A program made the position numbers and the translations under genes. Shown here piece by piece: positions 1 to 8,331 of a stretch of 53,946 bases of DNA (within the stretch, counting starts at the first letter, position 1; the number at the start of each line of letters is the position of its first letter). The stretch is taken from positions 1 to 53,946 of the forward strand of contig PBQX02000023.1 in assembly GCA_002725175.2 (NCBI GenBank), given 5' to 3'. The notes beneath the pieces are model-generated. The model was not told the DNA's origin and did no database searches. It saw only the letters and a program-made list of their open reading frames with translations. This DNA is from CACKLF01 sp002725175 (GTDB lineage Bacteria > Pseudomonadota > Alphaproteobacteria > Rhodobacterales > Rhodobacteraceae).

Positions 1-773
1 CAATAGATCCGATACCTGTACTGCCTACAGTTCATTATAATATGGGAGGTATTCCAACAAATTATTGGGGGGAGGTCCTTGACCCTAAAGAAAATGACGA
101 AGACGCCATTTTACCTGGTTTGATGGCTGTTGGAGANGCTGGTTGTGCAAGTGTNCATGGAGCNAATAGACTAGGTTCTAATTCATTGATTGATCTTGTC
201 GTTTTTGGAAGNGCTGCAGCNATTAAAGCTGGAAAAGTAATAGANCCNAAAGAAAAGAATAGAGAANTAAATATGAATTCTGTAGAAGAATCAATGGATA
301 GGTTTGATCAAATCAGAAATTCTAAAGGNAACATTCCTACAGCTCAATTAAGATTAGAAATGCAACAAACCATGCAGGCTGATGCTGCCGTCTTTAGGTC
401 AGATAAGACCCTTGCTGAAGGTTGTAAAAAAATGAACAAGATAGCTTCAGATTTTTCTGATGTAAGTGTTACGGATAAAACATTAATTTGGAATTCAGAT
501 CTAATGGAGACTTTAGAACTTGATAATCTAATGCCGAATGCTCTTACTACAATTTTTTCGGCTGAAGCAAGAAAAGAGAGCAGAGGTGCCCATGCACATG
601 AAGATTATCCAGATAGGGATGATAANAATTGGAGAAAACACACATTAGCAAGAATAAATCATAATGGATCTGTGAGTTTGACTTATAGGTCGGTTCATAC
701 AGAAACACTTTCAAATATTGAGGATGGAGGAATTGATCCAAAAAAAATTGCACCGAAGGCTCGAGTTTATTGA
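1..773 (+). CDS. sdhA: Succinate dehydrogenase flavoprotein subunit, C-terminal part (5' end outside window)
   Basis: C-terminal part of the FAD-binding subunit of complex II, which oxidises succinate to fumarate at the inner membrane. The frame is open from the first codons of the window, so the start lies upstream. Visible family blocks are HYNMGGIPTNY near the beginning, PGLMAVG and NRLGSNSLIDLVVFG (flavoprotein core), then ESRGAHAHEDYPDRDD with WRKHTLA (C-terminal domain). It ends in the typical PKARVY. The stop overlaps the TTG start of the next small lipoprotein gene by 3 bp (TTGA), and sdhB follows, so this is the distal end of the sdh operon. Several N bases do not disturb the frame. 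Confidence 0.96.
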   Translation, partial: IDPIPVLPTVHYNMGGIPTNYWGEVLDPKENDEDAILPGLMAVGXAGCASXHGXNRLGSNSLIDLVVFGXAAXIKAGKVIXXKEKNREXNMNSVEESMDRFDQIRNSKXNIPTAQLRLEMQQTMQADAAVFRSDKTLAEGCKKMNKIASDFSDVSVTDKTLIWNSDLMETLELDNLMPNALTTIFSAEARKESRGAHAHEDYPDRDDXNWRKHTLARINHNGSVSLTYRSVHTETLSNIEDGGIDPKKIAPKARVY

Positions 774-1051
774 AGAAATATATTTTATTGTGTAGTTTTT
801 TTGTCTTAATTATTGGGTGCGTAGGTGGTCAAGAGAAGACATTAACTTCTGCCGAAGTAAAGGAAATTTGCTTAAATAAGAAAAGATCGGCTGAAGGGCC
901 TACTGGTGTTTTGTCTTTTTCCACGGGGACAAAAGGGTCTTCAGCAGGAGCCATTCTTAATTTCCATAGCGATTATTTAATTGGAAAAGACCCAAATATT
1001 GTTTATGTAGACTGCATGTTTAANATGAANTCCAAGATAAACAANATATAG
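770..1051 (+). CDS. Small predicted lipoprotein between sdhA and sdhB, function unknown
   Basis: A 93-residue protein starting at TTG inside the sdhA stop (TTGA overlap), so probably translationally coupled to sdhA. The N-terminus is a short lysine-containing segment, a hydrophobic stretch and the lipobox-like IIGC near residue 17, followed by VGGQ. This suggests an exported, lipid-anchored protein. A central Ser/Gly-rich segment (SFSTGTKGSSAG) precedes DPNIVYVDCMF. I do not recognise a domain of known function. The position inside the sdh operon is seen directly; small lipoproteins at this spot in related alphaproteobacteria are from memory. A role in complex II assembly is only a guess. Three N bases near the 3' end make the last residues uncertain. 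Confidence 0.72.
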   Translation: MKKYILLCSFFVLIIGCVGGQEKTLTSAEVKEICLNKKRSAEGPTGVLSFSTGTKGSSAGAILNFHSDYLIGKDPNIVYVDCMFXMXSKINXI

Positions 1052-1064
1052 AAGGATTAATGTA

Positions 1065-1847
1065 TTGGCAGAATTTAGGCTACCAAAAAATTCAAAAATA
1101 ACTCAGGGAAGGGTTTGGCCCAAGTCTAACGTTTCGGACAATATAAAAATATTNCATATTTATAGATACAACCCTGAGAGTGAGGCTAATCCTAGTAGAG
1201 ACACNTATCATGTTGATATGGATACATGTGGTCCTATGGTATTAGATGCTCTTATAAAAATTAAAAATGAGATTGATCCTTCTCTAACTTTTAGGCGCTC
1301 TTGTAGAGAAGGTATATGTGGTTCTTGTGCAATGAATATCGATGGTATTAATAAGCTCGCTTGCACATATGGTCTAGACGAAATAAAAGGTGATGTTAAA
1401 ATATATCCNCTACCACATTGCAGGGTAATAAAAGATCTAGTCCCAGACCTTAGCCAATTTTATAAACAACATGCCAGTATTATGCCTTGGTTAGAAACTA
1501 AAACCAAGACNCCAGAAACAGAATGGAAGCAATCAATCGAAGATCGAAAGAAACTTGATGGTCTTTATGAATGTGTTATGTGTGCCGCTTGNTCAACATC
1601 CTGCCCTAGTTATTGGTGGAATGGTGAAGAATATCTGGGGCCTGCTGCTTTGNTGCANGCTTATCGNTGGCTGATTGATAGCAGAGATCAGGATAGAGAT
1701 GAAAGATTAAATTCTCTGGAAGATTCTTTTAAACTATATAGGTGCCATACTATAATGAATTGTACTAAAACGTGTCCTAAGGATCTAAATCCGGCAAAAG
1801 CTATAGCTGAAATAAAAAAAATGATGGTTGAGCGAAAACGGGCTTAA
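1065..1847 (+). CDS. sdhB: Succinate dehydrogenase iron-sulfur subunit
   Basis: Electron-transfer subunit of complex II, carrying electrons from the SdhA flavin to quinone. At 260 residues it has the normal length. Cys80, 85, 88 and 100 (CREGICGSCAMN) bind the plant-type [2Fe-2S] cluster. Cys170, 173, probably 176 (codon TGN) and 237 fit the [4Fe-4S] site; Cys180, 227 and 233 fit the [3Fe-4S] site. The start is TTG at 1065: it gives the expected MxxFxLPKNSK beginning, and GAAGGA lies about 8 bp upstream. The nearby ATG at 1060 is out of frame. The stop overlaps the convergent ecm stop in the palindrome TTAA. Confidence 0.97.
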   Translation: MAEFRLPKNSKITQGRVWPKSNVSDNIKIXHIYRYNPESEANPSRDXYHVDMDTCGPMVLDALIKIKNEIDPSLTFRRSCREGICGSCAMNIDGINKLACTYGLDEIKGDVKIYXLPHCRVIKDLVPDLSQFYKQHASIMPWLETKTKXPETEWKQSIEDRKKLDGLYECVMCAAXSTSCPSYWWNGEEYLGPAALXXAYXWLIDSRDQDRDERLNSLEDSFKLYRCHTIMNCTKTCPKDLNPAKAIAEIKKMMVERKRA

Positions 1848-3814
1848 GGTTTGGTAATTAATTCTTCAGCAACCTTAATGATATCAAGCATGATTTGATT
1901 AATGTCGTAATCTTTGGGCGTATATATCCTTGAAACTCCAAGNCTTTTAAGTTTTTTTACATCGTCTTCTGGAACTATTCCACCAATAATTATTGGGATA
2001 TTTTTTAATTCAGAAATTTTCATTTCATTAATGAGTTCTGATACTAATGGTATATGGCTTCCAGAAAGGATGGATAGACCAATGACATGAACATCTTCAG
2101 ATTTTGCTTTCTCAGCAATGTTTTTTGGCTCGAATCTTATGCCATCATAAACAATCTCCATTCCACAATCTCTTGCTCTTACGGCTATTTGTTCCGCCCC
2201 ATTCGAATGTCCGTCAAGGCCAGGCTTACCGATCATAAGTTTAAGCCTGCGGCCCAATTTACGACTTACTTTGTCCACCTCTTCCTTTATACTTTCCAGC
2301 CCCGTTGTATTATTTGAAATGGCAGATGATATTCCTGTGGGNGCTCTATATTCGCCGTGTATTGACCTCATTAAACTTCCCCATTCTCCTGTTGTAACTC
2401 CGGCCTTCGCAGCTTCAATCGATGGTCNTATAATATTTTNCCCTTTTCTAGCAGCCTTTTCTAAGGTNCTGAGGGCAGTTTTGACCTCTTTNTCATCTCG
2501 ATTTTTTTTCCAACTTTGCAAAATGTTAATTTGTTTTTTTTGAGTCTCTGGGTTAATAAATAAAAAATTATTTGTAGAATTGGTTAAAGGACTTGCATCA
2601 GTCTCCTTAAACTTATTGACACCTACAATTGTTTTATTGCCATTTTCAATAGATCTTAAACGTTCTGTATTTGCCTTTACGAGCTCTGTTTTCATAAATT
2701 CAATGGCTGAGAGAGCTCCTCCCATCTTGTCAATCTGAGCAATGGTTTTCTTTGCGCCATTTTTTAGTTCATTAACCTTTTTATCAATATTTTTATTTCC
2801 GTCAAAGATATCATCAAACTCTAATAAATCTGTTTCATAAGCTAAAATTTGTTGCATACGTAGAGACCATTGTTGATCCCAAGGTCTTGGCAGTCCCATC
2901 GCTTCATTCCAGGCTGGCAACTGTATTGCCCTAGCTCGAGAATTTTTTGATAATGTTACGGCTAACATCTCAATTAAAATTCGAAAAACATTATTTTCAG
3001 GTTGTTGCTCTGTAAGACCAAGGCTATTTACCTGTACACCATATCGAAAACGTCTGGCTTTTTTATCTTTAACTTTATAACGATCTCTGCAAATTTCATC
3101 CCACAGGTCGGCAAAAGCTCGCATTTTGCAAACCTCTGTTACAAAGCGAATTCCTGCATTAACAAAGAAAGATATTCTTCCCACAACGGTCTCAAAATCT
3201 TCGTTTGGTATTTGATCCTTTATTTGATCTAAGACAGCAATTCCTGTTGAAAGAGCAAAAGCTAATTCTTGTTCGGGAGTACAGCCGGCTTCCTGTAGAT
3301 GGTAAGAACAAATATTAATGGGATTCCATTTTGGGATATTTAGAAGGCAATATTCTGTTACATCACCTATTAATTTCATACTTGCTTTGGGTGGGAATAT
3401 ATAAGTCCCACGACTTAAATATTCTTTTATTATATCATTTTGCACGGTACCTTTAAGGTCAGATATATCTATTTCACGTTCTTCCGCAATTGCAATATAC
3501 AATGCTAACAACCATGGTGCAGTTGCATTTATAGTCATTGAAGTGTTCATTTTTTCAATTGGAATCTTGTCAAATAAACGCCGCATATCACCAAGATGGC
3601 AGATTGGAACACCTACCTTACCTACTTCTCCATTGGCTAGCGGGTGATCACTGTCATAACCGGTTTGGGTAGGCAAATCAAAAGCTACTGAAAGCCCTGT
3701 TTGCCCTTTTGCTAGATTATTTCGAAATAAATTATTTGACTCTTCAGCAGATGAATGCCCAGCATAGGTTCTGAACAACCAAGGTGCATCTTTTATCTCA
3801 GAATTTTTAGACAT
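1844..3814 (-). CDS. ecm: Ethylmalonyl-CoA mutase (MeaA-type, B12-dependent)
   Basis: Converts (2R)-ethylmalonyl-CoA to methylsuccinyl-CoA in the ethylmalonyl-CoA pathway, which assimilates acetyl-CoA without isocitrate lyase. The 656-residue chain has the large mutase domain first (FDLPTQTGYDSDHP near residue 45, SMTINATAPWLLAL near residue 95). A C-terminal cobalamin domain follows, with KPGLDGHSNGAEQ; His536 of D-x-H-x-x-G is the lower B12 ligand. The DGHSNGAEQIA form is typical of the Ecm clade rather than of methylmalonyl-CoA mutase, and single-chain organisation also fits. The gene is divergent from ccr, the preceding enzyme of the pathway, which supports the assignment. It is convergent with sdhB, sharing TTAA. 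Confidence 0.93.
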   Translation of the reverse strand: MSKNSEIKDAPWLFRTYAGHSSAEESNNLFRNNLAKGQTGLSVAFDLPTQTGYDSDHPLANGEVGKVGVPICHLGDMRRLFDKIPIEKMNTSMTINATAPWLLALYIAIAEEREIDISDLKGTVQNDIIKEYLSRGTYIFPPKASMKLIGDVTEYCLLNIPKWNPINICSYHLQEAGCTPEQELAFALSTGIAVLDQIKDQIPNEDFETVVGRISFFVNAGIRFVTEVCKMRAFADLWDEICRDRYKVKDKKARRFRYGVQVNSLGLTEQQPENNVFRILIEMLAVTLSKNSRARAIQLPAWNEAMGLPRPWDQQWSLRMQQILAYETDLLEFDDIFDGNKNIDKKVNELKNGAKKTIAQIDKMGGALSAIEFMKTELVKANTERLRSIENGNKTIVGVNKFKETDASPLTNSTNNFLFINPETQKKQINILQSWKKNRDXKEVKTALXTLEKAARKGXNIIXPSIEAAKAGVTTGEWGSLMRSIHGEYRXPTGISSAISNNTTGLESIKEEVDKVSRKLGRRLKLMIGKPGLDGHSNGAEQIAVRARDCGMEIVYDGIRFEPKNIAEKAKSEDVHVIGLSILSGSHIPLVSELINEMKISELKNIPIIIGGIVPEDDVKKLKXLGVSRIYTPKDYDINQIMLDIIKVAEELITKP

Positions 3815-3901
3815 TTTTTTATACTAATACCCTAACAAATCCTTATATTTATCTTATGGAAAATGTCTAGAAAATATAACCTGACTAATTTTCCTCTAAA
3901 G

Positions 3902-3963
3902 GTAATTAATTACTTGATGAAGCACAAATAAAATGCAACAAGTTTTATGAATTAGGCTCATAA
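3902..3963. promoter_or_regulatory. Two dyads in the ecm-ccr divergent gap, possible operators
   Basis: The gap between the divergent ecm and ccr starts holds a perfect 12-bp palindrome, GTAATTAATTAC (3902-3913), and an inverted repeat TTATGA-N7-TCATAA (3945-3963) ending 28 bp before the chosen ccr ATG. Such dyads suit a dimeric regulator controlling both genes. They are AT-rich, so chance occurrence is possible. No known binding motif is recognised. Confidence 0.3.
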
Positions 3964-3991
3964 GTAACCCACCTTTTGTAAGTTGTTGAAT

Positions 3992-5272
3992 ATGATTACA
4001 CAACAGGAAAGTAACGCGACAGATCATGCTAAGAAGGATTTGTATGAAATAGGAGAGATTCCGCCTCTCGGTCATATTCCAAAAAAAATGTATGCTTGGG
4101 CAATTCGGAGAGACCGACATGGGGATCCTGAAAAAAGCTTTCAGATAGAAGTTGTTGAAACACCTGTTATTGATAGTAATGAAGTATTAGTTTTGGTAAT
4201 GGCAGCAGGTGTAAACTATAATGGCATTTGGGCTGGGTTAGGTATACCAGTATCACCTTTTGATATTCATAAGTCTGATTTTCATGTTGCTGGCTCTGAT
4301 GCTTCAGGGATAGTTTGGGCAGTGGGTGAAAAAGTTAACCGGTGGAAGATTGGTGACGAAGTTGTCGTGCATTGCAATCAAGATGATGGAGATGATGAAC
4401 AATGTAATGGTGGAGATCCCATGTTCTCGCCTACTCAAAGAATTTGGGGTTATGAAACACCGGATGGATCATTCGCACAATTTACTAGAGTTCAAAGTCA
4501 GCAGTTAATGCCAAGGCCAAAACATTTAACTTGGGAGGAGAGTGCTTGTTATACTCTTACTCTTGCTACTGCATATCGAATGCTTTTTGGACATTCTCCT
4601 CATGAATTGCGTCCTGGGCAGAATGTTTTAGTTTGGGGTGCATCGGGAGGCTTAGGCTCCTTTGCAATTCAGTTAGTTAATACTGCAGGTGCAAATGCTA
4701 TAGCCGTAATATCAGATGAGAATAAAAGAGACTTCGTTTTGGGTCTAGGAGCAAAGGGTGTAATTAATCGAAAAGATTTTAATTGCTGGGGTGAAATGCC
4801 TAAGGTCAATTCAGATGAGTATAAGGTATGGATGAAGGAAGCAAGAAATTTTGGAAAAGCCATTTGGGAAACGACGGGGAAGGGAGTGAACGTTGACGTT
4901 GTATTTGAGCATCCTGGGGAGTCAACTTTTCCTATATCTGTTTTTGTAGTGAAAAAAGGAGGTATGGTTGTTATTTGTGCTGGAACTACAGGATATAACC
5001 TAACACTGGATGCCCGCTATCTTTGGATGAACCAAAAGCGGGTACAAGGAAGCCATTTTGCAAACCTTTTACAGGCTAGTGCGGCGAACCAACTCATGGT
5101 AGAAAGAAGGCTAGATCCTTGCATGTCGGAGGTTTTCTCTTGGAATCAAATTCCAGATGCGCACATTAAGATGCAAAAGAATCAGCACAAGCCAGGAAAT
5201 ATGGCTGTTTTGGTATGCGCGCAGCGGACAGGTCTACGCTCGTTTGAAGATGTTTTGGAATTAAGTAATTAG
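3992..5272 (+). CDS. ccr: Crotonyl-CoA carboxylase/reductase
   Basis: Reductively carboxylates crotonyl-CoA to ethylmalonyl-CoA with NADPH and CO2, the signature step of the ethylmalonyl-CoA pathway. It is a zinc-free medium-chain dehydrogenase/reductase: KDLYEIGEIPPLGH and KMYAWAIRRDRHG at the N-terminus, and the nucleotide-binding turn WGASGGLGSFAIQ in the middle. Residues I would align to the CO2 pocket of characterised enzymes are present: Asn in VNYNGIWAG, Glu in IWGYET and His in GSHFANL. Start: ATG at 3992 is preferred over two in-frame TTG codons just upstream; no strong Shine-Dalgarno is seen. It ends 6 bp before the convergent 5279 gene. Length (426 aa) is normal. Confidence 0.95.
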   Translation: MITQQESNATDHAKKDLYEIGEIPPLGHIPKKMYAWAIRRDRHGDPEKSFQIEVVETPVIDSNEVLVLVMAAGVNYNGIWAGLGIPVSPFDIHKSDFHVAGSDASGIVWAVGEKVNRWKIGDEVVVHCNQDDGDDEQCNGGDPMFSPTQRIWGYETPDGSFAQFTRVQSQQLMPRPKHLTWEESACYTLTLATAYRMLFGHSPHELRPGQNVLVWGASGGLGSFAIQLVNTAGANAIAVISDENKRDFVLGLGAKGVINRKDFNCWGEMPKVNSDEYKVWMKEARNFGKAIWETTGKGVNVDVVFEHPGESTFPISVFVVKKGGMVVICAGTTGYNLTLDARYLWMNQKRVQGSHFANLLQASAANQLMVERRLDPCMSEVFSWNQIPDAHIKMQKNQHKPGNMAVLVCAQRTGLRSFEDVLELSN

Positions 5273-5278
5273 ATGGAA

Positions 5279-6046
5279 TTATCCTCTAAGCCTTCTAAAG
5301 GTCTCAGAAGCTGCCCAGCCTGCGAATAAAGCCACTAGTATTGAAAATATTCCGTAAATTAATGGAGTTTTGTGAGCCATTTCAAATAGGAAGTTTCCCA
5401 AACCTATTTTTTTTACTACTAATAACTGCTTATCTACACTTGTAACATTTGTGCCATCTGTAAGATGAGTTTTAATTACATAAAATCCTTCTCCAATATT
5501 ATTAGGTAAGTTAACTTTAGTGGAAAAAAGGATATCATTCTTAAATTCTAATTCACCCTCCTTAAATTGATATAGGTTCTTTCTTTTCTTAATCCTAATC
5601 AAAGCATTAATAAAATCTGAATTTACATCATTATTATTCTTTGTTAGATGGTTAATTATTCCAATGTCGTTATTATTTATTTCATCTTCTGATAATAGTT
5701 CCTCAATATTTTCAGAGCTGTTAATGTAATAAAAGTCTGGAACTCCTTCTAAAACTTTTTCGTCATCATTAACCCAGATACCAAATTTTCGTTCTTTTTT
5801 TCTAATTTTTCTAGTTTTTGCAGTGGCAATGACTTCTATTATTATACCGCTCTTAATACCTTCGGTTATATTGTCATTCATTTCACGTGAACCAAAAATA
5901 AAGAGTTCAGAGCCGTTGAAGTTTGAAGTAATTTCTACAACTTTATCTTCTATATCTGAAACAAGAGCATCGTTATTTTCTTCGGCATAAATAAACTTGC
6001 TGGCCATGAATAAAACTAGAAATGTAAGCAACAAAATTTTCTTCAT
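5279..6046 (-). CDS. TIGR02186-like secreted, membrane-anchored protein next to a TSUP transporter
   Basis: A 255-residue protein with an N-terminal signal sequence (MKKILLLTFLVLFMASKFIYA), an extracytoplasmic region, and one C-terminal transmembrane helix (about 20 residues from IYGIFSILVALFAGW) followed by RRLRG. The motif ELFIFGSREMN and the position behind a TSUP gene match the alphaproteobacterial family TIGR02186, whose function is unknown. The start at 6046 is chosen because the ATG overlaps the TSUP stop as ATGA and begins a classic signal peptide; the frame stays open upstream but lacks a signal sequence. A role as accessory partner of the transporter is an inference from coupling. 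Confidence 0.8.
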   Translation of the reverse strand: MKKILLLTFLVLFMASKFIYAEENNDALVSDIEDKVVEITSNFNGSELFIFGSREMNDNITEGIKSGIIIEVIATAKTRKIRKKERKFGIWVNDDEKVLEGVPDFYYINSSENIEELLSEDEINNNDIGIINHLTKNNNDVNSDFINALIRIKKRKNLYQFKEGELEFKNDILFSTKVNLPNNIGEGFYVIKTHLTDGTNVTSVDKQLLVVKKIGLGNFLFEMAHKTPLIYGIFSILVALFAGWAASETFRRLRG

Positions 6047-6957
6047 TTTGTTATCTCTTGCAAAGAAAAAAGTTCCGTAGGTTCGATTAACAGCTCTAAA
6101 CCAAGCTTGATACAAACGGCCAAAACTAAAATAGCCAACAAAATTCTAAGCTGCTCTGCCTTTAAATAAACTCCGAGCCGAGTACCTATCTGGGCGCCAA
6201 CAACCCCTCCTATTAATAATATAAGGGCTAAAAGAGCATCTACACTATAGTTTTGTGTAGAGTGTAACAGTGTGGTGAACCCAGTTACAAAAATAATTTG
6301 AAAAAGTGATGTTCCAATTACGACTTTAGTAGGCATACCGATGATGTAAATCATAACAGGCACTAATATAAAGCCTCCTCCAACTCCCATTATAGCAGCC
6401 AAAAAACCTACCAATGCTCCAATAATAAAAGGAGGTATACAACTTATATATAGGTTAGATGTTCTAAATCTTATTTTGAGAGGAAGTCTATGGACCCAAT
6501 TATGCCTCTTTATTTTAACAGGCCGAATATTATTATTACTTCTAATTAATGCTCGGATACTTTCCCACAGCATTAGAGAGCCAATAATTCCGAGAAAAAA
6601 TACATAGCACAATGTTACTAAGAGCTCTACTTGCCCCAAATCTCTTAAGACTTTAAATATTTGTACGCCTATACCAGAACCTATTAATCCTCCAGAAACA
6701 AGAATCCAGCCCATTTTTAGGTCAACAGTCTTCCTACGTAGATGGGCAAGTGCGCCTGAAAAAGAAGAAGCAACGATTTGGTTTGCTTCTGTTGCAACTG
6801 CTATTGCTGGTGGGATTCCTATAAAAAATAATAGTGGCGTCATTAAAAAGCCACCTCCGACGCCAAAAAGTCCTGAGAGAATTCCAACAATCCCTCCCAA
6901 GCCAATTAACAAAAATATACTCACGGAGACTTCGGCTATTGGAAGGTATACTTGCAT
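6043..6957 (-). CDS. TSUP-family (TauE/SafE) membrane anion transporter
   Basis: A 304-residue polytopic membrane protein with the internal duplication typical of sulfite/sulfoacetate-type exporters. The first half carries GLFGVGGGFLMTPLL near residue 32 and the second half IMGVGGGFILVPVMI near residue 190. About eight hydrophobic helices are visible, separated by a basic loop (RSNNNIRPVKIKRHNW). The family moves small, often sulfur-containing, organic or inorganic anions; the substrate cannot be read from sequence. The gene is translationally coupled by ATGA to the TIGR02186-like gene downstream, so the two products likely act together. Confidence 0.92.
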   Translation of the reverse strand: MQVYLPIAEVSVSIFLLIGLGGIVGILSGLFGVGGGFLMTPLLFFIGIPPAIAVATEANQIVASSFSGALAHLRRKTVDLKMGWILVSGGLIGSGIGVQIFKVLRDLGQVELLVTLCYVFFLGIIGSLMLWESIRALIRSNNNIRPVKIKRHNWVHRLPLKIRFRTSNLYISCIPPFIIGALVGFLAAIMGVGGGFILVPVMIYIIGMPTKVVIGTSLFQIIFVTGFTTLLHSTQNYSVDALLALILLIGGVVGAQIGTRLGVYLKAEQLRILLAILVLAVCIKLGLELLIEPTELFSLQEITK

Positions 6958-7069
6958 ATTAATGGCGCAAATTTCTATTTATTTTAATTATAATCCCATA
7001 GGCCCTTATTTGATATTCAGCAAGTATATTTTTATATTTTTGTTTAATTTTGTGCTTGATATTGATAAT

Positions 7070-8317
7070 TTATTCTTTGATGTAAGGTTTTCCAATTGCA
7101 TTAGGTGCTCTAGCTCGACCGATAAGACCTGCAACAAGAACAATAGTAGCAATATAAGGTGCCATAGCTAGAAATTCTGATGGAATAGGTGTTTTTAATA
7201 TGGCTAACTTTTGTTGTAGTGAGTCGGCAAAACCAAAAACTAGTGCTGCCATTAGAGCACCTACAGGATGCCATCTTCCAAAGATCATAGCTGCTAAGCC
7301 AATGAANCCNCGGCCTCCAGTCATTGCTTCGTCAAATCTNCCCACACTTCCCAAAGTAAACCATGCTCCNCCAAAGCCTGCAACCATGCCTGCCAGGGTA
7401 ACATTTAAATATCTCAATCTCAGTACATTTACACCTAGCGTGTCTGCGGCTTTTGGATGTTCGCCCACAGCCCTAAGCCTAAGACCGATTCCAGTTTTAA
7501 AAAGATAAAAAGTTGATGCGATAATTAGCAATAAAGCTCCATAGACGAAAAAATTGTGTTGAAAAAATGTTGGTCCAATAACAGGGAGATCACTTAAGAA
7601 AGGTATTTTTATTGGTNTAAAAATGGGTGCATCATTTAATTCAGGGTGAGATTTTAAAAGGTGTGATGTTAGAAAGCTGGTAGTTCCTAAAGCTAAAATA
7701 TTTATAGCAACACCTGCGATAATTTGATCCACACGATATGTTATTACAAGTACAGCCAATAATAGACCGAATAGTGCTCCTACAAAAACTGCAAGTAGAA
7801 GTCCTAGGACTCCACCAAATAATGATCCAAAGACTGCTCCAGCAAACGCTCCAACAAGNAACATGCCTTCGATACCAATATTTATAACAGCAACTCTCTC
7901 AGAAAGAACTCCAGCGAGTCCCGCAAGAGCTATCGGCACTGCTCTTACAACTGTTGCTTGCAACATTCCTGTTAGAGAAAAGGATTTACCCGCAGTTGCC
8001 CATACCAAGAAGCATGTAATCAAAAGGAAAAAGCCAAAACCCAAATAAAGTGAGGAAAATTTACTCATACGCCTTACTAGAAGGCGNACACCCATAAAAA
8101 CTAAAATAAATGAAACTAAAAAATTGTAGGGACCAGCTGGTACAATGAGGTTAGGTAATGCAAAAGGGTCCCTNGGTCTGGAAAGTCTAAAAATAGCTTC
8201 ACCATCCAAACCAACGCTAAACACCAAAGTTGTAAAAATTCCCAAAATTATAAGAATNTAGCCAACCAATTGGGTNTGCTTTATATCAGCGTATGAATTT
8301 GACGTTTTTTCTGTCAT
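7070..8317 (-). CDS. ABC transporter permease, nucleoside/BMP type (YufQ/NupQ-like)
   Basis: A 415-residue integral membrane permease, last gene of a four-gene importer operon. The family core has AVPIALAGLAGVLSERVAVINIGIEGM, listed here only in part as VINIGIEGM (near residue 150), and later RLRAVGEHPKAADTLG, the cytoplasmic coupling segment. An N-terminal extension of about 120 residues holds three extra hydrophobic helices, as in the longer alphaproteobacterial members. Its partner permease lies 14 bp upstream. By family these systems take up nucleosides or related purine compounds with a BMP-type binding protein; the exact substrate is not visible. Several N bases fall in this gene without breaking the frame. 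Confidence 0.93.
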   Translation of the reverse strand: MTEKTSNSYADIKXTQLVGXILIILGIFTTLVFSVGLDGEAIFRLSRXRDPFALPNLIVPAGPYNFLVSFILVFMGXRLLVRRMSKFSSLYLGFGFFLLITCFLVWATAGKSFSLTGMLQATVVRAVPIALAGLAGVLSERVAVINIGIEGMXLVGAFAGAVFGSLFGGVLGLLLAVFVGALFGLLLAVLVITYRVDQIIAGVAINILALGTTSFLTSHLLKSHPELNDAPIFXPIKIPFLSDLPVIGPTFFQHNFFVYGALLLIIASTFYLFKTGIGLRLRAVGEHPKAADTLGVNVLRLRYLNVTLAGMVAGFXGAWFTLGSVXRFDEAMTGGXXFIGLAAMIFGRWHPVGALMAALVFGFADSLQQKLAILKTPIPSEFLAMAPYIATIVLVAGLIGRARAPNAIGKPYIKE

Positions 8318-8331
8318 TTAAATGTTTTGTC

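Noticed and set aside
6958..7069. 112-bp gap between the TSUP start and the permease stop, considered for a tRNA or small gene
   Set aside because: No cloverleaf, no T-loop consensus and no reading frame with a ribosome-binding site.
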